This document shows positions 30,902-39,996 of a stretch of 47,944 nucleotides of DNA, piece by piece. Each line of letters starts with the position of its first letter. The first letter of the stretch is position 1. Source of the DNA: a virus; IMG/VR virus record IMGVR_UViG_3300005471_000006, positions 1-47,944 of that record. One strand, given 5' to 3'. Both the position numbers and the translations under genes were made by a program. Under the pieces are notes generated by a model, which was given only the letters and a program-made list of their open reading frames with translations, was not told the DNA's origin and did no database searches.

Positions 30902-32678
30902 CTGGCAGCCAGTCCTCGGTCGTCAGCTTGAACGCGTATCGCCGCAGCACTTCCTCGCGCGTCACCGGAGCGCCCGCGCGCTGGATCTGGTCCACGATGC
31001 CCACGAGGTCGGCCGGCGGGATCACGCCGCCCATCTCGGTCGAGAGGTCAACCGCCGTTCCGAACTTGCTCTTGTCGCGCCACGCGGACGGGTCCATGAG
31101 CACGGACGCGCTCAACTCGTCGGCGATCTTCTTCGCCTGATCCGTCGTCACCGGATTCTTCTGCTGGCTTTGCGCCCAGCGGATCGCGTCGTCGTACGCG
31201 CGCTTGAACTTGCCCGACTTCTTGCTGCGCTCGTCGTCGTCGCTGACGGTGTCCTTGCTGTAGAGCACGCTGGCCGCCTGCGACCCGATCTCGTCCGGCG
31301 ACAGCGTGCCCACGCCGAGCTTCTGCTTGCTCTTGATCTTCTCGGCCAGCACCTCGGCCGACTTCGCGGACAGCCCCGAGCCGACCTTGGTCCGCGGGTC
31401 GATCTGCCCGACTTCCTCGGGCGTGGCCTTGCTGATCGCGTTGTCCACCTCGTCGTAGACCGCATCATCGGTCACGGCGAGGTCGATGCGGTTGTTCGCG
31501 ATGCCCTTGAGGCCGCGAGCCTTGTCCGGGTGATTGTCCTCAAGCCACTGGAACGTGGCGTCCTTCGTCATGTCGGTCGCGTTGCCGCCTTGCTGGAGGT
31601 ACGTGTCCCATGCGTCGAACACGTCGCCGGCCGTCTTATTGTCCGTCGCTCGCGCGCCATCGCCCATGTCGTCGATGATGCCGGACGCCCGCGCGCGTTC
31701 CTTGTCCGAAAGTCCCTTCGGCAGCGCGGCCTTCGCGGCAGCGACTCGCGCGCTGATCGTGTCGCCCTTGGCGAACGTCCACGCCGTCGCCGTCGCGCGC
31801 TGGCTGGTGCCGATGGAGTAGGCGTTCTCAACCTTCGGCCCCAAGTCCTCGATATCGTCCGCGGACAGGCCAGCCTTGTGCTTCTCGAAATACGCCTTGG
31901 CAGTCTGGTCGTCGCTGCGCGCCAGCAGGCCCTTGATGACCGACGCGTTCGCGTCCTCGTTCCAGATGGCATCGGCGTGGGCGACGTAACTCGCCTGATC
32001 GGTGTCCAACTTGTCCGGATGCGCCTCGGCAAACTTCACATTCGCTGCGTGTGCCGCGTCGCGGTAGGGCTGGATCACGCGCTCGTCAAGGATGTACGGC
32101 GCGTCGCTGCCGGTGTCGCCGCCGGAGATTCCAACGACTCCAGCCGGCAGGCTCGGCGTCTGGCTCGCGCTCACACCACCGTTGGACACGGCCAGCGTGA
32201 TGCTCTTGTTGAACGATCCGAGGAGCCGCTGGTTGGCTTCGACCGACCGCTTCCAGATGAGCGGCTCAACGTGGTCCGTCGCCTGCCGCGCGAGGTTCGC
32301 CTTGATCTGCCGCGCGTTCTGCTCCGCAGCGGTCCGCGCTTCGGGCGATGTGATGCGCGACAGCCGCTCGGACACGGCCTCGTCGTAGGCCGGAAGCAAC
32401 TGCTCGTAAGCCTGCTGCGCCGCCGGACCGTCCTTGGAATGGAGATCCTGGTACAGCCCGTCCGCGAAGTCATTGATGTCGGCCGTGGCCTCGAACTCGG
32501 ACGCTTGATCCGCCTGCTTCTTCGCCTTGATCGCCTCGTCCGCCAGCACGCCCCCGATGCTTGACACGCCCGCCGCCACGCCGCCGCCCTGCGACAGCGC
32601 GGACACGTCGGCGGACTGGTACGGCGCCGCGAGCGGCTGGGCGGCGACCTGCTGCGACTTCAGGACGGGCACTTGCAC
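30888..32678 (-). CDS. Internal virion/ejection protein, T7 gp15-like (596 aa)
   Basis: Long, mainly helical protein. The N-terminus MQVPVLKSQQVAAQPLAAPY is typical of podovirus internal core proteins, followed by ASxxGGVLADEAIKAKKQADQ and repeated helical blocks with many Asp/Lys/Ala. Positioned between a gp14-like and a gp16-like gene with 2-bp and overlapping junctions. Predicted to form part of the channel through which DNA is ejected. Sequence similarity to gp15 itself is weak; the assignment rests on order, size and composition. Confidence 0.72.
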   Translation of the reverse strand: MQVPVLKSQQVAAQPLAAPYQSADVSALSQGGGVAAGVSSIGGVLADEAIKAKKQADQASEFEATADINDFADGLYQDLHSKDGPAAQQAYEQLLPAYDEAVSERLSRITSPEARTAAEQNARQIKANLARQATDHVEPLIWKRSVEANQRLLGSFNKSITLAVSNGGVSASQTPSLPAGVVGISGGDTGSDAPYILDERVIQPYRDAAHAANVKFAEAHPDKLDTDQASYVAHADAIWNEDANASVIKGLLARSDDQTAKAYFEKHKAGLSADDIEDLGPKVENAYSIGTSQRATATAWTFAKGDTISARVAAAKAALPKGLSDKERARASGIIDDMGDGARATDNKTAGDVFDAWDTYLQQGGNATDMTKDATFQWLEDNHPDKARGLKGIANNRIDLAVTDDAVYDEVDNAISKATPEEVGQIDPRTKVGSGLSAKSAEVLAEKIKSKQKLGVGTLSPDEIGSQAASVLYSKDTVSDDDERSKKSGKFKRAYDDAIRWAQSQQKNPVTTDQAKKIADELSASVLMDPSAWRDKSKFGTAVDLSTEMGGVIPPADLVGIVDQIQRAGAPVTREEVLRRYAFKLTTEDWLPDAGH

Positions 32679-32680
32679 TG

Positions 32681-33151
32681 TCAGTACCCTCCGGAGAACG
32701 TGCCGTAAGCCTGCCCCGCCTCGCCGAGCAAGCTGCCCAGCGCCGCCTGCGTGCCGGACTTCTTCGCAAGGTCCGACTGGTACTCGAACGCCTGCGCCCG
32801 CTGCCGGTAGCCGAACACCTCGTTCGCCGTGTTGACCCTGATCTGCGCCACGTCCAGCGCGCCGATCCGCGCGGTGTCAGCCGCTACCTCGGCCGGCGTG
32901 CCCGAGTCCAGCGCCAGCCCCGCGCCCGCGTACGCCGCGCGCTGGCTGCCAATGATCTGCCCGATGTGCTGCTTCAACTGCTGCTCGTCGATGGCGCCCC
33001 GCCGCTGCGCGTCATTCGCCTGATACCGCGCCATCTGGGCGTTGTTCGCCTCGATGGCCGCGTTCGCCTCGCCCGCCTGCTTGGCAGCCCCCGCGCCCAG
33101 CAGACTGCCAGCCACCTGCGCGCCCAGCGCCAGCTCCAAGCCGGTACACAT
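32681..33151 (-). CDS. Internal virion protein, T7 gp14-like (156 aa)
   Basis: Begins MCTGLELALGAQVAGSLLGAGAA, a Gly/Ala-rich hydrophobic N-terminus after MC. A long Gln/Ala helix follows (NAQMARYQANDAQRRGAIDE), then SQRAAYAGAGLALDSGTPAE, a block found in gp14-type core proteins across podoviruses. The length is slightly short of T7 gp14. It is ejected into the host outer membrane in T7; the same role is inferred here. Confidence 0.8.
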   Translation of the reverse strand: MCTGLELALGAQVAGSLLGAGAAKQAGEANAAIEANNAQMARYQANDAQRRGAIDEQQLKQHIGQIIGSQRAAYAGAGLALDSGTPAEVAADTARIGALDVAQIRVNTANEVFGYRQRAQAFEYQSDLAKKSGTQAALGSLLGEAGQAYGTFSGGY

Positions 33152-36100
33152 CTACACCTCCGCCCTCGGGTACAGGCCCTCCACCAGCATCGGCAGCGGG
33201 TCCGTCTGCCGGATCACGATAGACGACTTCAGCTTGCTGCTGCTCCGCATCTTGCACGTCGCCTTGCCCGAGAACAGCGCCACCGGGTCGCTCGTCAGCA
33301 CCGGCGTCTCGCGCATCGGCACCAGCACGCCCCCGTCGCTCGGGCCGAACTTCGCCCCGCGCGTCCGGTGGACGATGGCCGTCACCTCCGCAGGCCGCAC
33401 CATCTTGCCCGCGATCTTGCCGTCGGGCACGTCGAGGTCCAGCGTCTCGATCTCGGCCGAGATGTAGATGCCGAACTGGATGATTCCGAGCGGCTTCTGG
33501 AAGAACACCGCCCCGTTCGCCACCGCCACAGTCGGCTGCCGGATGCCGTCGCCCAGCACGTTGAGGATGCGGCCCTCCAGCCGCGACAGGCCGGTGTAGG
33601 TCCGGACCATCTTGGTCCAGACCGTCGCCGCGATGCCCGCCGCCAGCCGGTCGGTGCAGTCCTGCTGGAACTCGACCGTCACCTGCGACGTGCTCGTGAA
33701 GCCGGTCACGAACACCTCGACCGTGTCGCCCGTCACGGGGTCCGTGAGCCGGTAGCCCGTCAGGCCCACGTCCACCGCCGCGCTCGTGAACAGCGCGAGG
33801 TGTGCGTTGGTCGCCAGCGTGGCGCTCGTGCCCGCGAGGTACGTGCTGCCGCCCGTGAGCGTCAGCGTGATGTCCAGTGCCGGGTCGATGATCGGATGCA
33901 GCCACTCCGGGTGCTCGCTGTTCCGCCCGTCCCACGTCAGGCCCGAGTCCACGAAGAACGAATCCAGCGACTCGTCGTAGTCCGTCTCCTCGCCGGCCTT
34001 GCGCGGGCGCATGCGCTCGATGTTGCGCACCGTCGTCGGCCCCGTCGTCTCGGCCGACAGCCCCTGATTCGTGCGCCAGTCTTTGAGCAGCGAGAGCCCG
34101 TCGGCCGTGAGCCAGTGCCCCTCGCGCACGAACGCCAGCCACTTCGCGAGGAAGAACTTGTTGCTGCCGAGGTAGGCGTTGAGCCAGAACGTCGGGCTGC
34201 CCGCGTAGCCCGTGAAGCTGTAGTCGTAGCCGAGGTAGCGGACCATCTTCACGATGGGGTAGCGGGCGAGGAAGTCCAGCCACGGCCCCATCCAGATGCG
34301 CCACATGTTCGCGGCGCTGGCCTCGGCCAGATCATCGTCCTCGCCGCCGTTGTCCTCGTCCGGCAGCAGGTCGGGGATCTGCGAGCCGGCAGCGACCGTC
34401 TCACCGAAAAACACCGGCTTGTTGCGGCCCTCCGCGAACTCCAGCAGCGACACGAGCGAGAGGTTCTTCGGAGTGCCCTCTTGGAACTCCGCGGCGTCGA
34501 ACGGGTCGATGCCGATCCAGTCCACCGACGCGTCGCCCGGATACCAGAGCGACCAGTCCGTGACGGTCGGGGACGGCAGCACGCTCCAGCACGTCGCGAC
34601 CTTGTTGAAGCTGCTGGCCGTCTGCGCGTTGGCGATGGACCGGACGTAGAGCCGCGCCGCCGCGAAAGCCGCGGGGAAGTCGTCGCGGTGGTAGCCCTGC
34701 GAGACGAGGTTCGCTTCGCCCGCGAACAGCAGCATCACGGGCTTGTTGTACTTGCCCAGCGCCACGCCCAGCGCCGCGAGCTGCGCGAGGATGCCCGCGT
34801 ACTGGTCGGCCGGCGCCGCGTCCGCGATGATCGTGTCCACGCCGACGTTCGGGAACTGCACTTGGTCGATGAGCGTCGCGTGCATCTGCGCAAGCTGGCC
34901 GTTCGCGTCGGACGCCTGCAAGTCCGCCAGAATCTCCGCCTCGGACAGCGTCATCGACCAGTAGTTGATATCGCCCGTCACGACGGTGAAGTCCATGATC
35001 TGGCTGGCCGGCACCGTGATCGTGGACGTGCCCTGCAACTGGAACGAGACGCCCGCGACCACGTTGATGGCCGTGAAGACCTTGGCCTCCAGCGTCGCCT
35101 CGAACGTCGCTTGCACAGCGCCGGCCGTCTTGGTGACGTCCACCACGAGGATCTTCGTGCCGCTCGCCGGGGGCGTCGCGGTCGTGACGAGGATGTTCAG
35201 GTTGGCGCCGCCCACGCCAGCCCCCGCGCCGCCAGAGAGCGCCTTGTCGAAGTACGCCGTGCCCAGCGTGCCGGGCCATGACGGCAGCGTGCCGCGGCGG
35301 CGGAAGTCCGCCTGCTGCGTCGCCGGCACGGTGATGCCCGACGTGCCGGCCAGCGTGAACGATACGCCCGCGTTCTCGGTCGCGACGAGGTAGAAGTGGC
35401 CCTCAAGCAGCGCCTCGAACACCAAGTCCGGTGCCCCCGCGCTCGGGTCCACGTCGATGATCTCGATCCACGAGCCGACGGGGTAGGTCGTCGCGCTCGT
35501 GATGGTGATGTTGACGCCCGCGCCGCCGGACAGCGCTTTGTTCAGGATGGTCGTGCCCGGCGCACCGTAGGCCGGCTCGCCGTGCGACGCCGACGTGGCG
35601 CCGATGTTCAGGATCGCGCCCGCCGTGGCCGGCGCGCTCACGATGTTGCCGGCCTTGATGAAGACAGGCCGGTGAGTCGCCGGCACCGTGATCCCGCTCG
35701 TGCTGGCGAGCTCGAAGTGCTGGCTCGCCTTGCCCGTCACCGTGAACGTCTGGCCGAGCAACGCATCCCTGAAGACGCCGTTCGGCTGCGTCGCGCCGGT
35801 CATCACACCGTTCAGCGCCGTGCCGATGAAGCCGTCGGCGTTGGCCACCCAGACGTTCGTGCAGACGACGGAGTCGCCGTTCTCGACCGCCGGCAGGAAC
35901 GAGTTGACCTGCACGTTGCCGCTGCCCGACGCGGTGGTCGCGTCCGCCGTGGACGGGATGAACGCGTGGATGCTGTTCTGGTGCAGCGCGCGGATGGCCA
36001 GGTTATCGGCCGCGAAGTACCCGAGGCCCATCATCACGTAGCCGTCCGGCGGCTCGTACTTCGCGGCGTACTTGTAGACCGGGTTGATCGTGCGGTTCAC

Positions 36101-38329
36101 GACGGCGTACAGCGCGTCACCGTCCGGCCCGGACTCCACGGCCACGGACTCGAACCCCGCGTCGTCGCCGGTGTAGAAGCTCTTGCCCGTGTCGTGCGTA
36201 TGCCACGCGGCGATCTCCTGCTCGCGCACGTAGGTGTTGGCGATGAGGATGCCGTCGCTGCGCACGGCCCAGAGGATGCTGTGCGGGAGGCGCTGGTAGG
36301 CCCACTGCGTCAGGCTGAAGCCGTCCACGAGCGCCGGGGCGTAGGTGGTGAGGTCGCGGCCCTTCTGGAACTCCACGAGGTCGGAGCGGAAGTCGCGCAC
36401 CGTCGCGCAGCGGCTCTGCACGAACAGCGCCGCGTCGTCGATCACGATGGGCGTGACGCCGGCCGACCCCACGCGCCCGCGCAGCTTGGCGCGCACCTGC
36501 TGCGGGATCAGCGTGCCGTCCGCGTCGCCCTCGATGAAGTAGAAGGCGTGATTGGACATCGCCACCAGCGCGTCGCCAATGGTCAGCAGGTGCCGAAGCT
36601 CCTGCGCCCCAACGATGGTGCCCGTGATCGAGTCGTCGTCCTTGAAGGGCGAGCTGTGCGTGAAGTTGAGGAAGTCCCCGACCTTGGACATCCAGAAGTC
36701 GGCGGGCTTCTCATTCGTGGCGGCGAACGCGAGGCGCTGGTCGTGCAGCCCGACCGCCGCAGGGAACTTGTCCGTCCCGCGGAACGGGTTGTAGTAGCGC
36801 GGGGGCGTGTCGGACGTGTCGGCGCCGTCGCCCACCACGCTGGTGACGTTCGGGTCGCTCCACGTCACGAGGCCGCTGGTCGCGTCCACCTCTGTGACCG
36901 TCGCGACGTAGCCGAACACGCCGTTCGACTTCCTGTAGACGTAGTATTTCTCGGCTTCGGGAACGACGTCCCACGTCAGGTTGACCGTGGGCGACGTCGT
37001 ACCGTGGTTGATCGTGACGGCCGTCGCCGTGAAGTAGATCGTCCCGACGTCCGTGGTCCAGTTGATGCCGTCGCTGTTGTCGAGGTGGAACGAGTTGGCC
37101 CCGACCACCGAGACGGTGTAGGTCTTGCCGACGATGGCGGCGAACGCCTCGGCCGTGGTCGTGGACGTGGCGAACACGATGAGGATCTCGTCGCCTGTCG
37201 TGAGCCCGTGCGCGGTCGCGCCGATGAGCGCGTCATCGGCCGCCGTGCCCGTCGTTGTGCCCGAGTCGAGCGTGCTGGACAGCGCCACGAAGTCGGCCGC
37301 GTAGCCCGCCGGCACGGTGATCCCGGTCGTGCCCGACAGGTCGAACGTGTTGGCCGTCACCACCGACAGCGTGAACGCTTTGTTCAGCAGCGCCGCCTCG
37401 AACGTCGGGTTGAGCGAGCCCGTCAGCGGGTAGACGCGAATGCAGATGATCGTCGTGCCGTTGGAAATGCCGTAGGCCGTGGACGTGATGCGCACGTCCG
37501 AGCCAGAGCCGCCGGTGATCGTGCCGGTGCTATTGGTCGTCGCCGCGACGCCGCCCGGCAGCGACTCCTCGAACGTGTCGCGCTTGACCGCCGTGACCTT
37601 GTAGGCGTCGATGGTGCCGGTGCCCGTGCCGCCCTTGGTCGCCGCCAGGTTCAGCGGCCCGTCGATGGGCGGCGCGAAGTCGATGGCCTTCATGGTCCAC
37701 GTCGTCGCAGCCGTGCGCCGCAGCTCGTAGGGCGGGTGCGTCGGGTGCGCGCACCACGTCACGTCGCCGGACTGCGCGAAGCGCACGTCGAACACCTCCG
37801 TCGTGCGGTACGGCGAAGGGATCTCGAAGATGCCCGCCGCGTCGGCCGCAGGCGTGGTGACGACGCCTTCCAGCGCCAGCCACGTCACGGGATTCGTCGG
37901 CACGAGCGGCGGCGTGCCCACCTGCGCGATGCAGCAGTAGTAGACCAGCGTGACACCGGAGTCCGTCTCCCGCACGAGATCGCCCACGTTGTAGAACTTC
38001 GTGATGTCCCACTGGGCCGTGAGCCCGTCCGTCACAATCCGCCCGCCGTCCTGCCAGAGCCGGATGTAGAAGTCGCCCAGCTCCATGATGTAGCGGTCGT
38101 CGTCGTCGAACGACCACTCCGCGAGCCGCGGGGGCTTGGTCGAGTCCTTGACCGTGCCGAGGTACTCGAACCCGCTGCGGTTCGCGGCGGCGCCGGAGCG
38201 CATCACGAAGACGTTGTTCAGCTTGCGGGCGCTGATGAAGTAGCGCTCGGTGTCGCTGCGCGCGTCGAGCACGGCCGACAGCACGCCGCCCGCGAAGCTG
38301 TGGACGGTGAGGTCGAGAGGCTTACCCAT
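33152..38329 (-). CDS. Tail tube B (nozzle) protein with inserted GH26-like glycosidase domain (1725 aa)
   Basis: Tail nozzle homologue by order (after tail tube A, before gp14-like) and by its N-terminus LTVHSFAGGVLSAVLDARSD and FVMRSGAAANRSGFEYLG, which is usual for podovirus tubular B proteins. It is about twice the T7 gp12 length. Extra parts: about five beta modules with xxFxLxGTSGITVPA-like motifs, and a domain at about residues 1120-1400 with the layout of a GH26-type barrel. That domain shows MLLFAGEANLV (Glu1205, candidate acid/base), YHRDDFPAAFAAARLYVRSI, VDWIGIDPFDA and KPVFFGETVAAG (Glu1310, candidate nucleophile). It probably degrades surface polysaccharide during adsorption. Catalysis is inferred, not shown. 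Overlaps the previous stop by 8 bp. Confidence 0.82.
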   Translation of the reverse strand: MGKPLDLTVHSFAGGVLSAVLDARSDTERYFISARKLNNVFVMRSGAAANRSGFEYLGTVKDSTKPPRLAEWSFDDDDRYIMELGDFYIRLWQDGGRIVTDGLTAQWDITKFYNVGDLVRETDSGVTLVYYCCIAQVGTPPLVPTNPVTWLALEGVVTTPAADAAGIFEIPSPYRTTEVFDVRFAQSGDVTWCAHPTHPPYELRRTAATTWTMKAIDFAPPIDGPLNLAATKGGTGTGTIDAYKVTAVKRDTFEESLPGGVAATTNSTGTITGGSGSDVRITSTAYGISNGTTIICIRVYPLTGSLNPTFEAALLNKAFTLSVVTANTFDLSGTTGITVPAGYAADFVALSSTLDSGTTTGTAADDALIGATAHGLTTGDEILIVFATSTTTAEAFAAIVGKTYTVSVVGANSFHLDNSDGINWTTDVGTIYFTATAVTINHGTTSPTVNLTWDVVPEAEKYYVYRKSNGVFGYVATVTEVDATSGLVTWSDPNVTSVVGDGADTSDTPPRYYNPFRGTDKFPAAVGLHDQRLAFAATNEKPADFWMSKVGDFLNFTHSSPFKDDDSITGTIVGAQELRHLLTIGDALVAMSNHAFYFIEGDADGTLIPQQVRAKLRGRVGSAGVTPIVIDDAALFVQSRCATVRDFRSDLVEFQKGRDLTTYAPALVDGFSLTQWAYQRLPHSILWAVRSDGILIANTYVREQEIAAWHTHDTGKSFYTGDDAGFESVAVESGPDGDALYAVVNRTINPVYKYAAKYEPPDGYVMMGLGYFAADNLAIRALHQNSIHAFIPSTADATTASGSGNVQVNSFLPAVENGDSVVCTNVWVANADGFIGTALNGVMTGATQPNGVFRDALLGQTFTVTGKASQHFELASTSGITVPATHRPVFIKAGNIVSAPATAGAILNIGATSASHGEPAYGAPGTTILNKALSGGAGVNITITSATTYPVGSWIEIIDVDPSAGAPDLVFEALLEGHFYLVATENAGVSFTLAGTSGITVPATQQADFRRRGTLPSWPGTLGTAYFDKALSGGAGAGVGGANLNILVTTATPPASGTKILVVDVTKTAGAVQATFEATLEAKVFTAINVVAGVSFQLQGTSTITVPASQIMDFTVVTGDINYWSMTLSEAEILADLQASDANGQLAQMHATLIDQVQFPNVGVDTIIADAAPADQYAGILAQLAALGVALGKYNKPVMLLFAGEANLVSQGYHRDDFPAAFAAARLYVRSIANAQTASSFNKVATCWSVLPSPTVTDWSLWYPGDASVDWIGIDPFDAAEFQEGTPKNLSLVSLLEFAEGRNKPVFFGETVAAGSQIPDLLPDEDNGGEDDDLAEASAANMWRIWMGPWLDFLARYPIVKMVRYLGYDYSFTGYAGSPTFWLNAYLGSNKFFLAKWLAFVREGHWLTADGLSLLKDWRTNQGLSAETTGPTTVRNIERMRPRKAGEETDYDESLDSFFVDSGLTWDGRNSEHPEWLHPIIDPALDITLTLTGGSTYLAGTSATLATNAHLALFTSAAVDVGLTGYRLTDPVTGDTVEVFVTGFTSTSQVTVEFQQDCTDRLAAGIAATVWTKMVRTYTGLSRLEGRILNVLGDGIRQPTVAVANGAVFFQKPLGIIQFGIYISAEIETLDLDVPDGKIAGKMVRPAEVTAIVHRTRGAKFGPSDGGVLVPMRETPVLTSDPVALFSGKATCKMRSSSKLKSSIVIRQTDPLPMLVEGLYPRAEV

Positions 38330-38996
38330 TCCGATGCGCCGTCACGAACGAATCGTCCGGGACCTCGTCACGCGCGTCCTCGTTCGCGTCCGAGCGCTGC
38401 GCACTCAGCAACTCAGCCCGGTACGCCTGCCACGCGTTCCCCTGCTTGCTCGCGTCCGCCCCGAGCCCCGGCGCCATCTCGAACGCCAGCAGCCACGCGA
38501 AGGCCGAGACGAACTTCGGATCGTCGCTGTAGAGCAGCGCGTTCGTGGCGTTGAACGTGTATTCCGCGATGGCCCCGCCGTCTTCGTCCACCGCGACGTT
38601 CGTGTAGATCGCGCGGTCGGCCGCGAACTGCTGAATCTCGAACGTGTTGGGCTTCGGGTTGTCGCGCGCCTCGCCCGGCAGCCGGACCGCGCGGATCAGC
38701 AGCGCGTCCGTCGGGTAGAGGTATTGATACCGCCAGCGGCCCGACCACACCTGGGTTCCGTCGTCCGTGTCGCGCAGGGTCATCTCGGCCATCTTCATCG
38801 CGAAGCCCCACGGGTAGTCCCGCAGCGCTCGCTCGCGGCACGGCGTGTAGAACGTCGTGACCTGCTGGCCCTCGATGCTGAACCTGTCCGAGTCGATGGT
38901 CGGGATGCCGCCGATGGTCGTGGTGCCCGAGATCGCGTTGGTGTTCCCCAGCCGCGCGAGGGCCATGTTCGCGATCTGGATCTCGGTCAGTGCCAT
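38322..38996 (-). CDS. Tail tube A (gatekeeper/adaptor) protein (224 aa)
   Basis: Typical start MALTEIQIANMALARLGNTN, then FYTPCRERALRDYPWGFA and YQYLYPTDALLIRAVRLPG, the core pattern of podovirus tail tubular protein A (T7 gp11 class). It sits between portal and nozzle in the assembled tail. Length is close to the family norm. It lies directly upstream of the nozzle gene and downstream of capsid genes, in the expected order. Confidence 0.88.
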   Translation of the reverse strand: MALTEIQIANMALARLGNTNAISGTTTIGGIPTIDSDRFSIEGQQVTTFYTPCRERALRDYPWGFAMKMAEMTLRDTDDGTQVWSGRWRYQYLYPTDALLIRAVRLPGEARDNPKPNTFEIQQFAADRAIYTNVAVDEDGGAIAEYTFNATNALLYSDDPKFVSAFAWLLAFEMAPGLGADASKQGNAWQAYRAELLSAQRSDANEDARDEVPDDSFVTAHRNG

Positions 38997-39014
38997 GTGG
39001 TCCTCAAATCACAA

Positions 39015-39049
39015 GGCCCCGGCAACCGGGATCGCCGGGCACCGGGGCC
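39015..39049 (-). terminator. Intergenic GC-rich hairpin upstream of tail tube A
   Basis: Perfect arms GGCCCCGG (39015-39022) and CCGGGGCC (39042-39049) with a 19-nt loop that itself holds a smaller inverted repeat. On the minus strand it is followed by TTGTGATTTG, a poor T tract. It may be a processing or attenuation site separating capsid from tail expression rather than a full terminator. Confidence 0.4.
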
Positions 39050-39071
39050 AAGTCAAGGAGAGCAGCGACGG

Positions 39072-39446
39072 TCAGGAATGGCGTGCGGTATGGGGAACTT
39101 CGGGTGCGGCGCCGGCGACGCGCGGCTTGACGGGCTTGGGCGCGGTCGGAACTTCGTACTCCTCGACGACGTCAGCCCACGTCGGCAACTCGCGGTCGCA
39201 CGCCTCGCGCAGCGGCTTGCCGTCCTTCCAGAGCTGCTTGCCGTCTGGCCCGCGCACCTTGCGCGTGGTCGGCTGGAGCAGAAGGAAGAACGTGTCTCCG
39301 GTGAACACGAGGTCCGTGCCGGTCCACGCGCCCTCCTTCGGGCAGCGCGCGTTGGCCATGAACTTGTAGTAGTGGTCGCGCGGCTTCTCGCCGGCCTTGG
39401 GCTCGGCCAGCGCGTGGGCGGCGTGCGGCTGTTCTGCGGTGGGCAT
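39072..39446 (-). CDS. Hypothetical protein between capsid cement and tail tube genes (124 aa)
   Basis: Starts MPTAEQPHAAHALAEPKAGE, a disordered N-terminus. The core DHYYKFMANARCPKEGAWTGTD...TFFLLLQPTTRKVRG is a compact beta-rich domain. Pro/Val-rich C-terminal tail. No family is recognised. Location suggests a virion-related role. Confidence 0.68.
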   Translation of the reverse strand: MPTAEQPHAAHALAEPKAGEKPRDHYYKFMANARCPKEGAWTGTDLVFTGDTFFLLLQPTTRKVRGPDGKQLWKDGKPLREACDRELPTWADVVEEYEVPTAPKPVKPRVAGAAPEVPHTARHS

Positions 39447-39461
39447 GGGTCAGACTCCGAA

Positions 39462-39968
39462 TCAGCCGATGGCCGGGGCGATGGCGGGCGAGGTGTAGCC
39501 GGACGCGTTGTAAGTGCGCATGTCGATGGCCTGCGCCAGACCCGAGGTCACGATGCCAGCCGTCGCGTCGCCCACGGTCGTGATGTAGAGGCCGAGGTAG
39601 CGCTTGTAGACGCCGCCCGTGGACTGGATGCCGGGGTTGTACGTGCCGTTGGGCATATAGATGACCGTCGGTGCGAGGCCCGATCCGATGCCGGCCGCCG
39701 CGTAGCTGGCCTGCGGGATGATGCCCGTGGACCAGTGGATCGTCGGGGACGACGTGAGGTCCGTGGACGACGCCGACGAGCGCAGGTCGATGCGCACGGA
39801 CGTGCCCACCGGCGTGCCAGTCCAGAAGAAGTAGAGCAGCATCGGATTCGTCGTGCCGAACATCTTGGGCGTCGCCGCCAGATCCACGAGGTTCGTGGAC
39901 TGGAGCGTGGTGTTGTTCGGCAGCGCGAGCGCCGAGGCGAAGAGAAGCTGGGCGTCGAGGACGGGCAT
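39462..39968 (-). CDS. Bbp16-like capsid cement protein (168 aa)
   Basis: MPVLDAQLLFASALALPNNT and the following LVDLAATPKMFGT... resemble the capsid cement (decoration) protein Bbp16 of Bordetella phage BPP-1 and relatives, a beta-sandwich that stabilises HK97-type capsids. It lies directly downstream of the major capsid gene, as in those phages. AAGGAA precedes ATG 39968. Assigned from memory of the family pattern, so moderately firm. Confidence 0.75.
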   Translation of the reverse strand: MPVLDAQLLFASALALPNNTTLQSTNLVDLAATPKMFGTTNPMLLYFFWTGTPVGTSVRIDLRSSASSTDLTSSPTIHWSTGIIPQASYAAAGIGSGLAPTVIYMPNGTYNPGIQSTGGVYKRYLGLYITTVGDATAGIVTSGLAQAIDMRTYNASGYTSPAIAPAIG

Positions 39969-39996
39969 TGGGTTGTTTCCTTGTTCGTCCGGAGGA

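Noticed and set aside
33152-38329. Diversity-generating retroelement, as in phage BPP-1
   Set aside because: Despite capsid similarity to BPP-1, no reverse transcriptase or template/variable repeat pair was recognised, and the tail proteins lack the C-type lectin pattern of Mtd.
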